Source: Nitrospirota bacterium (lineage in GTDB: Bacteria > Nitrospirota > Thermodesulfovibrionia > Thermodesulfovibrionales > Magnetobacteriaceae). Taken from it: 7,101 bases of DNA. Under the pieces are notes generated by a model. The model had not been told where the DNA came from, did no database searches, and worked only from the letters and a program-made list of their open reading frames with translations. Shown piece after piece: positions 1-6,453 of the stretch (within the stretch, counting starts at the first letter, position 1; each line of letters begins with the position of its first letter). A program made the translations under genes and the position numbers. The DNA lies in NCBI GenBank assembly GCA_015233265.1, contig JADFXZ010000053.1, positions 511 to 7,611 of the forward strand. Reading direction: 5' to 3'.

Positions 1-698
1 CGGATTTTGTTACGCTCAAAGAAGTGGGCGACCCGCTTGAGCTTTGTGAGTTTTTCGGTCTTGACGACTCACAGCTCAAGGCAAAGATAATATTTGCCCA
101 AGGCAGGCAAAACACCAACTACGCGATTAATCTCTACGCCTGCCACCCGTTTTTTATCCAGGGCTACGGATCGATGACAAACGGTGAGAACACCGCCTTT
201 GTCCCTATCAGGGAATTTCTGGCTAGCCGTGGGTTCCCCGGCTACATAGGATATAACAGCGACAGCGAGGTCTTCACGCACATCCTGCACTACACAGCCA
301 GGGGTCTGCACTATCCGCTTCATTATTATAAGGATGTTATAACGCCGCTTAAGCCCACAGAGATAGAAAAACGCCCGGATAAGGCCTTCGTAGGACTAAT
401 AAAGAAATCCCTGAGACCGCTCTGCATAGACGGCCCCAACTGCGTCATCGGGTTTACGCCCGACGGGACGTGCTTTATGGTTCAGGACTCAAAGAAACTC
501 AGACCGGGGGTTGTTGGCGGTGTCAACGGTAAAATTTCTCTCGTCTCAGAGGAGTGCGGCCTTAACAGGGCAGTCATGGACAGAGACGCAGATAAGGATA
601 TATTCCCGATGAGGTACGATATGGTTATCGTCTCACCCGGAGCACAGGAGGTAAAGGTATGGAACCAGCTGCACGGTTGGACAACAACCATGAACTGA
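1..698 (+). CDS. Glutamate synthase glutaminase subunit (class II glutamine amidotransferase), 5'-truncated
   Basis: The frame is open to the left edge, so the N-terminus, with the expected catalytic Cys and the first Arg motif, lies outside; 231 codons are visible before the TGA at 696-698. The product should hydrolyse glutamine and pass ammonia to the synthase subunit encoded next. Visible support is a class II amidotransferase core: HPFF, then a TNGEN motif whose Asn-Gly (180-185) fits the oxyanion-hole NG of the family, then NSDSE (255-269), which fits the conserved acidic S/T-D-x-E motif. The C-terminal part has VVGGVNGKISLVSEECGL, matching the 'SEECAL'-type end of amidotransferase domains. 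There are no membrane segments. A GTG at 24 could be read as a start, but it would leave a domain lacking its nucleophile, so I treat the gene as continuing upstream. It overlaps the next gene by 40 bases, as expected for subunits made in step. The split-GOGAT assignment rests largely on the neighbours; the amidotransferase fold itself is fairly secure. Confidence 0.85.
   Translation, partial: DFVTLKEVGDPLELCEFFGLDDSQLKAKIIFAQGRQNTNYAINLYACHPFFIQGYGSMTNGENTAFVPIREFLASRGFPGYIGYNSDSEVFTHILHYTARGLHYPLHYYKDVITPLKPTEIEKRPDKAFVGLIKKSLRPLCIDGPNCVIGFTPDGTCFMVQDSKKLRPGVVGGVNGKISLVSEECGLNRAVMDRDADKDIFPMRYDMVIVSPGAQEVKVWNQLHGWTTTMN
646..652 (+). promoter_or_regulatory. Strong Shine-Dalgarno for the synthase subunit, inside the upstream gene
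   Basis: AGGAGGT lies six bases before the ATG at 659, a near-perfect ribosome binding site. It fixes the start of the synthase gene even though that start lies within the last codons of the amidotransferase gene. The arrangement implies translational coupling between the two subunits (inference). Confidence 0.85.
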
Positions 699-2320
699 CC
701 ATTAAGGAATTTCCATATGTCATAAAGTGGAGAGATGACAGGTGCAAGCGCTGCGGCAGGTGTACCGCTGTGTGCCCGATGTTTGCCATTACACCCACGG
801 TGATAGCAAAGAGGGTAGTGAGTTCCTCCGGGGCAACACCAATGCCACAGGTGCAAAGACAGGTCGTCTCGGTGATTAAACAATCTACAAATATCGCCAA
901 CTACTGCACGGGCTGTGCCACCTGTACGCTGGTCTGCCCCAATGAGGCCATAGAGCCGGAGTTCAATCCAAACAATAAATTCCTTATTCATAAAAATGCC
1001 GCGGGCGGTGCTTACACCAGAGGCGGCAGGAGAAACGACCCGCTTGTCTCAACGCTTGACAGGCTCAAGTTTACACGAATCTCCATGCTCACAGACCCGG
1101 CCCTTGACGCTGGCCGGCACGAGTTTCGCATTCGCACGTATCTGGGCAGGATACTGCCGGCTGAGGAGCTGCCCGTTAAATTCGTAAATGGCAGCGGGGA
1201 GCTTGACGGCACTGTTGGTAAGTTCATCCCGCCAGTAAGAGAGATATATCCAGTAATGATAGGAAGCATGTCCGTAGGGGCGCTGTCACCCACGATGTGG
1301 GAGGGGCTTGCGATGGGCATTACGTATTTAAATGAAGTCGAGGGGATGCCCGTTGTGATGTGCTCCGGTGAGGGCGGGATGCCGCTTAGGCTTCTGAAGT
1401 CACGCTTCGTAAAATACTTCATCCCACAGATTGCCTCAGGGTACTTTGGCTGGGACGAGATAATCAGGGCGCTTCCGCACATGGTCGAAGACCCGTGCGC
1501 GATAGAGATAAAATACGGTCAAGGGGCAAAGCCCGGCGACGGCGGCCTGCTCATGGCCCATAAGGTGCTTAAACTAATATCAGAGATACGCGGCGTCCCG
1601 CAGGGCGTGGATTTACCATCCCCCCCAACACACCAGACCAAGTATTCGATTGAGGAGGCTGTTGCCAAGATGATTCAATCGATGTACATGGCCTGGGGCT
1701 TCAGAGTGCCTGTGTATCCTAAGATTTCGGGGACGCGCACGGCAAAGGCTGTGTTGAATAATCTCGTCAGAAACCCGTTTGCCGCAGCGCTGTCAATTGA
1801 CGGCGAGGACGGCGGAACGGGAGCTGCATATAACGTATCTATGGATAAGATGGGGCATCCGATTGCCTCTAATCTCAGAGACTGCTATCTTGATTTGGTA
1901 GCACAAGGCAAACAAAACGAACTCCCCTTGATAGCGGCAGGCGGTGTGGGCAAAAAAGGCAATATAGCAGCTAATGCGGCAGCCCTGATAATGCTTGGGG
2001 CATCAGCCGTGTCGGTAGGAAAATACATGATGCAGGCCGCGGCCGGGTGTCTCGGCGATGAGAACAACCGCTGCAATGTCTGCAACATTGGGCGCTGCCC
2101 GCGCGGCATCACAACACAAGACCCCAAACTCTACCGCCGACTCGATGCCGATAAGGTGGCAATGCGTGTTGTAGAGGTCTATAAGGCACTCGATACAGAG
2201 TTAAAGAAGATATTTGCCCCGCTGGGAAGGAGTACTGAGCTTCCCATAGGGATGTCCGACGCCATAAGCGCTGACGACAAGGCAATCGCAGATAGATTGG
2301 ATATCAGCTATGTATGCTAA
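659..2320 (+). CDS. gltB: Glutamate synthase FMN/Fe-S subunit (archaeal-type split GltB core)
   Basis: This 553-residue protein is the catalytic synthase subunit, making glutamate from 2-oxoglutarate and ammonia on an FMN TIM barrel. The N-terminus carries two CxxCxxCxxxCP motifs (C29/C32/C35/C39 and C83/C86/C89/C93), a built-in two-cluster ferredoxin as in archaeal-type GltB proteins. The barrel follows from about residue 130, with the family motifs in order: SMSVGALSP, CSGEGGMP (235-242), IEIKYGQGAKPGDGG (282-296; the K-x-x-QGAKPGxGG signature), SPPTHQTKYSIEE, DGEDGGTGAA (381-390), AAGGVGKKG, and a Cys-rich CNVCNIGRCPRGITTQ (C472, C475, C480) where canonical enzymes bind a [3Fe-4S] cluster. 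The amidotransferase and GXGXG domains of full-length GltB are absent and are supplied by the flanking genes. The start is set by a strong Shine-Dalgarno. Two oddities are the long spacer between the ferredoxin motifs and the shortened spacing of the 3Fe-4S cysteines. Cytoplasmic. The family call is very secure; the electron donor is not. Confidence 0.95.
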   Translation: MEPAARLDNNHELTIKEFPYVIKWRDDRCKRCGRCTAVCPMFAITPTVIAKRVVSSSGATPMPQVQRQVVSVIKQSTNIANYCTGCATCTLVCPNEAIEPEFNPNNKFLIHKNAAGGAYTRGGRRNDPLVSTLDRLKFTRISMLTDPALDAGRHEFRIRTYLGRILPAEELPVKFVNGSGELDGTVGKFIPPVREIYPVMIGSMSVGALSPTMWEGLAMGITYLNEVEGMPVVMCSGEGGMPLRLLKSRFVKYFIPQIASGYFGWDEIIRALPHMVEDPCAIEIKYGQGAKPGDGGLLMAHKVLKLISEIRGVPQGVDLPSPPTHQTKYSIEEAVAKMIQSMYMAWGFRVPVYPKISGTRTAKAVLNNLVRNPFAAALSIDGEDGGTGAAYNVSMDKMGHPIASNLRDCYLDLVAQGKQNELPLIAAGGVGKKGNIAANAAALIMLGASAVSVGKYMMQAAAGCLGDENNRCNVCNIGRCPRGITTQDPKLYRRLDADKVAMRVVEVYKALDTELKKIFAPLGRSTELPIGMSDAISADDKAIADRLDISYVC

Positions 2321-2333
2321 GGCAAGCCAGAAA

Positions 2334-2344
2334 GAGAGGCAGGG
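2334..2344 (+). promoter_or_regulatory. Ribosome binding region of the GXGXG-reductase fusion gene
   Basis: The 33-base gap after the synthase stop is purine-rich, with GAGAGG at 2334-2339 and AGGG at 2341-2344, the latter nine bases before the ATG at 2354. I see no terminator or promoter in the gap, which supports co-transcription with the synthase gene. Confidence 0.6.
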
Positions 2345-2353
2345 AAAAATAAT

Positions 2354-4732
2354 ATGACAACTATAAAAGGAAACATAGACGGCAATCGCATCCCTTCACG
2401 GCTGCTGGAGGAAGAGATACAAAGGGCCGTAAAGTCCGGGGCTGAGCAGTTAGTAGTGCTGGCCGATGGTCAGCACGGCATAGGCGGGCGCATATGGCCG
2501 CGCAAGAAAGGAGACGCCGGAGTGTCGCTTGTCGTGGAAGGACAGGCGGGGCAGCGTCTTGGCAGCATGGGCATGTTCGGCACAGAGATATTACTCAAAG
2601 GCAGCTCCTCAGACGATGTGGGCTGGCTTAACTGCGGTGCAAATATCACCGTGCTTGGCGACGTTACAAACGGCGCACACAATGCGGCGGCCCAGGGCAA
2701 GCTCTACGTCCAGGGCGGCGGCGGCGCGCGCTGTGACACGATGACCAAACATAATCCAAAGTTCAATCCGCCGGAGTCGTGGTATTTCAGAGACGTTGGC
2801 GACACGTTTGCCGAATTCAAGGCCGGGGGCATAGCGGTTGTCTGCGGCGTTAATCCACGCAATCCCGAAAACATCCTGGGCTATAGGCCGTGTGTTGGCA
2901 TGGTTGGCGGCGTGGTATATTTCAGGGGTATGATCGACTCGTCATACAGTCAGGGCGATGTTAAGCTGCTTGAGCTGTCAGACCAGGACTGGCAGTGGTT
3001 AAAGGAAAATTTAAGACCGTATCTAAAGGCCATCGACAGGGAAAAGTATTATAATGAGCTGTCATCGAATCAATCGTCGTGGAAGAAACTCCTGCCGTAT
3101 TCGGCCCAAGAGCGGGCAAAACGCAGTCCCGTTAAAAAAACAATGGCCGATTTTCGAAAAGAACTATGGGAAAAGACTGACGGCGGTAATCATGGGGTTG
3201 GCAAGGGCGGCATATTTGCCGAGTACGTAACGCATCCCCTGACTCCGCTTCCATATATAACTACCGGGCAAGACAGGAGATTCAGACCGGAGTGGAGAAA
3301 CAGCCAGTACGCCCCGCCGTGTCAGGCCAGCTGCCCCAGTGACATACCCACTCAGCGGCGCGCTTCGCTGATTCGTGCAGGGAAGGATGAGGAGGCCATT
3401 GGGCTTATCCTGCAGTATTCGCCGCTGCCTGCTACTGTGTGCGGCGAGGTCTGCCCGAATCTCTGCATGACCGCCTGCACTCGTTCACATGTGGACAGGC
3501 CGTTAGACATCAGAGGTCTGGGCGCGGTAAGCCTGAAAATAGAAGCCCCTAAGCCTGCCCCAAAGACCGGCAAGAAGGCTGCCATAATAGGTGGCGGCCC
3601 GGGCGGTCTTTCAGCCGCGTGGCAGCTTGCCCTAAAGGGCCATGAGGTCACTGTCTACGAGGCTGAGGACAAGCTTGGCGGCAAACTTGAGCTATGTATC
3701 CCGAGGCAGAGGCTGCCACAGGAGATTCTCACTGCCGAACTTGAGAGATTCAAATCAATCGGCGTTGCCGTGCATTTAAAAACTAAGGTGGACGCGGCTA
3801 AATTTGCTGAGATACATGCAGATAATGACGCGGTAATTGTCGCCTGCGGGGCGCATAAACCACGGGTATTTCCATTTCACGGCTACGAGGACACGCTCAA
3901 CGCCTACGATTTTCTGCGCGGCGTCAATATGGGTAAGAGGCCGGACTTTAAACGTAAGCACATCGTAATAATAGGCGCTGGCAATGTAGGGATGGACGCG
4001 GCTACAGAGGCATTCCACTGTGGCGCTGAGACTGTAACGGCTATCGACGTTCAGGACCCGGCGGCCTCCGGCAAGGAGCTTGAGATTGCCAAGTCGCTTG
4101 GCACTAGGGTCGTCTGGCCAAGGTTTACCGAGAAATTCGTAAAGACTGAGAGGAAGATACACTTTAAATCAGACACAACATTTCCATATGGCAGCTCATT
4201 GGATGCCGACGAGGTAATTGTATCCATCGGGGATACGCCAATCACCGACTTTCTGCCGCAGTCTGTGCATACGGACAAAAACGGCTGGATAAAGGCCGAC
4301 GAGGCAGGGCATACCTCAGACCCTAAGGTATTTGCTATTGGGGATGCCACAGCGCTTGGGCTTGTGACACACGCCATAGGGCACGGCAAAAAGGCTGCGG
4401 ATGCGGCTCACGCCCTGTTGAGCGGCCGCTCTTACAACAGGCCGGCACCAAGAATGCAAATTGGTTACGCAAAGGTCAAAGACGCCTACTATGAACAGTG
4501 CAAAGATGAGTCTTTCACTCCTCAGAAGGAGGCCCATAGGTGTATGTCCTGTGCCGTGTGCCGGGACTGCCACATGTGCGAGTCCGTCTGTGCCTACGGG
4601 GCGATAAGCCGTAGGGAGATCGCCGATGACGTAGGCTATGAATACGTGGTAGATGCGGCACTGTGTATAGGCTGTGGGTTTTGCGCCGGTGTGTGCCCAT
4701 GCGGCATATGGGAGATGGCTGAGAATATATGA
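2354..4732 (+). CDS. gltD: Fusion: GltB GXGXG domain + GltD-like FAD/NAD(P) oxidoreductase + C-terminal 2x[4Fe-4S] ferredoxin
   Basis: This 792-residue protein joins three parts. Residues about 1-200 form the Gly-rich beta-helix (GXGXG) domain of glutamate synthase, with repeats such as GQRLGSMGMFG, CGANITVLGDVTNGA and GMVGGVVYFRG (182-192). After a linker (about 205-310) comes an Fe-S domain of the GltD/dihydropyrimidine-dehydrogenase N-terminal type (PPCQASCP, C323/C327; VCGEVCPNLCMTACT, C363/C367/C371/C375). Next is a two-dinucleotide flavoprotein: the FAD loop GGGPGG at 413-418, a second nucleotide loop GAGNVGMD at 541-548, and the FAD 'FAIGDA' motif at 660-665. The C-terminus has CxxCxxCxxxC clusters at C736/C739/C742/C746 and C771/C774/C777/C781, preceded by extra C730 and C733. 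The likely role is to oxidise a pyridine nucleotide or exchange electrons with ferredoxin and pass them to the FMN subunit, while the beta-helix part completes the synthase core. An Asp (D565) replaces the usual basic pair after the second Rossmann strand, hinting at NADH. The nearest alternative is a PreT/DPD-like oxidoreductase, but the GXGXG domain and the operon argue for GOGAT. Confidence 0.92.
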   Translation: MTTIKGNIDGNRIPSRLLEEEIQRAVKSGAEQLVVLADGQHGIGGRIWPRKKGDAGVSLVVEGQAGQRLGSMGMFGTEILLKGSSSDDVGWLNCGANITVLGDVTNGAHNAAAQGKLYVQGGGGARCDTMTKHNPKFNPPESWYFRDVGDTFAEFKAGGIAVVCGVNPRNPENILGYRPCVGMVGGVVYFRGMIDSSYSQGDVKLLELSDQDWQWLKENLRPYLKAIDREKYYNELSSNQSSWKKLLPYSAQERAKRSPVKKTMADFRKELWEKTDGGNHGVGKGGIFAEYVTHPLTPLPYITTGQDRRFRPEWRNSQYAPPCQASCPSDIPTQRRASLIRAGKDEEAIGLILQYSPLPATVCGEVCPNLCMTACTRSHVDRPLDIRGLGAVSLKIEAPKPAPKTGKKAAIIGGGPGGLSAAWQLALKGHEVTVYEAEDKLGGKLELCIPRQRLPQEILTAELERFKSIGVAVHLKTKVDAAKFAEIHADNDAVIVACGAHKPRVFPFHGYEDTLNAYDFLRGVNMGKRPDFKRKHIVIIGAGNVGMDAATEAFHCGAETVTAIDVQDPAASGKELEIAKSLGTRVVWPRFTEKFVKTERKIHFKSDTTFPYGSSLDADEVIVSIGDTPITDFLPQSVHTDKNGWIKADEAGHTSDPKVFAIGDATALGLVTHAIGHGKKAADAAHALLSGRSYNRPAPRMQIGYAKVKDAYYEQCKDESFTPQKEAHRCMSCAVCRDCHMCESVCAYGAISRREIADDVGYEYVVDAALCIGCGFCAGVCPCGIWEMAENI

Positions 4733-4791
4733 TGGGTGTTTATTAGCCAACGTTGATTTGTCTAAAATCTAAATAAACGGGAGTAATAACT
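4733..4791 (+). other. 59-base intergenic spacer with a weak nested inverted repeat before pckA-like gene
   Basis: GTTTATT at 4738-4744 is the exact reverse complement of AATAAAC at 4772-4778, with a 27-base loop. Inside that loop GATTT (4755-4759) can pair with AAATC (4765-4769). The outer right arm abuts the Shine-Dalgarno, so the structure could affect translation. The arms are AT-rich and short, and there is no following T-run, so it does not look like an intrinsic terminator. It may be chance. Confidence 0.2.
4779..4783 (+). promoter_or_regulatory. Shine-Dalgarno of the PEPCK-like gene
   Basis: GGGAG lies eight bases before the ATG at 4792 and supports that start codon. Confidence 0.6.
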
Positions 4792-6450
4792 ATGGCAAGT
4801 GTACACAATGTACCCGGCTCACAGTGGCGGGCAATTATCGAGAGCGCGATGTATGCCAACTCCGTAAAAAAGACCGACATGAGGGAACTCTACGAGTATT
4901 CAATCAGGCAGCCGGAAGTGATTGTTACTACTGAGCCGATGTATAAGCCGGAGGCCTACGGCCTTCCCGCTGACGCCAAGGTGCTTGTCTCAAACGACGG
5001 CTCAATCGTGGGAAGGACGGCAAAGGCCAGACGCCTTGTAAGACAGATGGGCGCTGAGAAGGATAAGTACATGACAATCCTGCGCGAGGCCGTCTATCAC
5101 TTCAATAAAAAAGAGACCTTCCTCATGGAAGGTATCGTCGGCGTCCATCCGGATTTCATGCTGAGGGCACAGCTTGTAAGCCCACGCACCGACGCAAAGA
5201 ACATGCTTGACTGGGCATTTAACTTTGCCCCGTGGATGTCACCATGGACTGACACATATGCAAAGTCGCGGCAGCTTGATGAGCTGGACATTATGGTCTT
5301 GGCTGATTCGGACTGGTCGCATCCGGATTTCCCCGACGGCCTGATTATAGTTGATGAGATGCAAAACTGTATAGCAATACTGGGCCTGCGTTACTTTGGA
5401 GAGCGCAAAAAGGGCACACTAACCCTTGCATGGGCAATTGGCGTCAGGCAGAACATGGTCGCCTGTCACGGCGGCATCAAAAAGGTTGGCAATAACCTGC
5501 CGGTTGCTGTCTTTGGCCTCTCGGGAAGCGGCAAATCCTCTATTACCAACAGCCCCGACCACGAAGGCACATTAAGCGCGGACGAGCACGTTACCGTCAT
5601 TCACGACGACGCCTTTCTCATCGATTTAAACAACAACTTCTCAGTCCCGATTGAGCCAAGCCTGTTTGACAAGACGGACGCCGTTGCTTACGAAGACCCG
5701 ATTATTAAATATTTCTATACGGCTCAAAACGTTGCGGTAACGAAGCTTCCCGATGGACAGGTAAAGCTCATCTGTCAGGACATAAGAAATAGAAATGGCC
5801 GCTGTATCAAGACGCGCGACATGTTTAACCATACCGATTACTGCGAAAAGCCTGGGAAGGTGGTCTGGCTGCAAAAAGACCCGTCACTTCCTCCAATCAG
5901 TAAGATTAAAAACCCGTGGCTCAAGGTGGCAATGGGTGCCTCACTCAGTACGATGAGGGCAAAGGGTGTGGAAAACGTTGACCCCAAAGAACTTGGCAGA
6001 TTAGTCATCGAGCCGTTTGCCAATCCCTTCCGCGTGCATCCTCTGATGTGGGACTGCCAGCAGTTTAATAAGCTCTTTCAGTCCGGCACGGAGTGCTACA
6101 TTATGAACACTCACGCCTTTGGCACGGCGGATGATCAAATAGATATTCCCAAGACACTGTCCTTAAAGATAATGACCGAACTGATACGCGGCACTATCGA
6201 ATGGCGGGAGTGGAAGGCATTCCAGGGGCTTTTAATTCCCAAAAATGGCAAGGAACTCTTCGGTGCGGACTTCGACAAAAAGTACAAACCCTCCAGAGAC
6301 AAGCGCTACCTGTCTTATCTCAGAGAGAGAATGCAAGATAGAATCACGTTTCTGTCGAACAAGCGTGAGGCAAAGGACATGGACAGCGTCATAATTGATC
6401 CAATAGTGGCTGCCCGGACGATTATAGATAAGATTTTAAGTGAAATATAA
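4792..6450 (+). CDS. pckA: Divergent ATP-type phosphoenolpyruvate carboxykinase homologue
   Basis: At 552 residues this is close to the usual length of ATP-dependent PEPCK (about 530-540), which interconverts oxaloacetate plus ATP with PEP, CO2 and ADP. Family landmarks appear in the right order: GSIVGRTAKAR (R75) for the substrate-binding TGRSPKDK; MEGIVGVHPDFMLRAQLV for the conserved G-x-D-P-x-x-R-L segment; YFGERKKGT (K206/K207) for YAGEMKKG, whose Lys binds metal and substrate; ACHGG (H226) for the metal-binding His; GLSGSGKSS (242-250) for the P-loop GLSGTGKTT; and IHDDAF (D272/D273) for the Mg-binding GDDEHGW. Arg-rich NGRCIKTRD (R337, R342) may replace NTRxxYP. LPPISKI and MNTHAFGTADD match the LPPVSKL and LVNTGWTGG regions. 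Changes include loss of FEGGCYAK, of the CDAFG before LPPxSK, and of Glu after the DD pair. No signal peptide or membrane segment is seen. It sits between GOGAT and a membrane protease; a working PEPCK is likely but an altered substrate or role is possible. GTP- and PPi-type PEPCKs are poor matches in motif and length. Confidence 0.8.
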   Translation: MASVHNVPGSQWRAIIESAMYANSVKKTDMRELYEYSIRQPEVIVTTEPMYKPEAYGLPADAKVLVSNDGSIVGRTAKARRLVRQMGAEKDKYMTILREAVYHFNKKETFLMEGIVGVHPDFMLRAQLVSPRTDAKNMLDWAFNFAPWMSPWTDTYAKSRQLDELDIMVLADSDWSHPDFPDGLIIVDEMQNCIAILGLRYFGERKKGTLTLAWAIGVRQNMVACHGGIKKVGNNLPVAVFGLSGSGKSSITNSPDHEGTLSADEHVTVIHDDAFLIDLNNNFSVPIEPSLFDKTDAVAYEDPIIKYFYTAQNVAVTKLPDGQVKLICQDIRNRNGRCIKTRDMFNHTDYCEKPGKVVWLQKDPSLPPISKIKNPWLKVAMGASLSTMRAKGVENVDPKELGRLVIEPFANPFRVHPLMWDCQQFNKLFQSGTECYIMNTHAFGTADDQIDIPKTLSLKIMTELIRGTIEWREWKAFQGLLIPKNGKELFGADFDKKYKPSRDKRYLSYLRERMQDRITFLSNKREAKDMDSVIIDPIVAARTIIDKILSEI

Positions 6451-6453
6451 CAA

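Noticed and set aside
24..26. GTG as the true start of the first gene
   Set aside because: The frame is open upstream to the edge, and starting here would remove the amidotransferase nucleophile region, so the gene is better read as truncated by the window.
482..991. A 169-codon open frame on the minus strand
   Set aside because: It lies opposite the strongly supported amidotransferase and synthase genes, its translation shows no family motif, and it is explained by codon bias of the plus-strand genes.
1012..1482. A 156-codon minus-strand open frame rich in Ser, Pro and Ile
   Set aside because: It is fully antisense to the conserved FMN barrel, with a shadow-like composition and no recognisable domain.
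2354..4732. PreT/dihydropyrimidine dehydrogenase-like enzyme unrelated to GOGAT
   Set aside because: The reductase fold is shared, but the N-terminal GXGXG domain and the two upstream GOGAT subunits make glutamate synthase the better reading.
4316..4750. Minus-strand open frame of 144 codons crossing the end of the fusion gene
   Set aside because: The opposite strand encodes the conserved Cys-rich ferredoxin domain there. The translation has no coherent hydrophobic or catalytic pattern.
4739..4768. Promoter-like pair TTTATT / TAAAAT before the PEPCK-like gene
   Set aside because: The -35 match is poor and the region is simply AT-rich; not strong enough to call a promoter.
4792..6450. GTP-type or pyrophosphate-type PEPCK
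   Set aside because: The P-loop GLSGSGKSS, K-K-G and DD arrangement follow the ATP-type family, and PPi-type enzymes are about twice as long.
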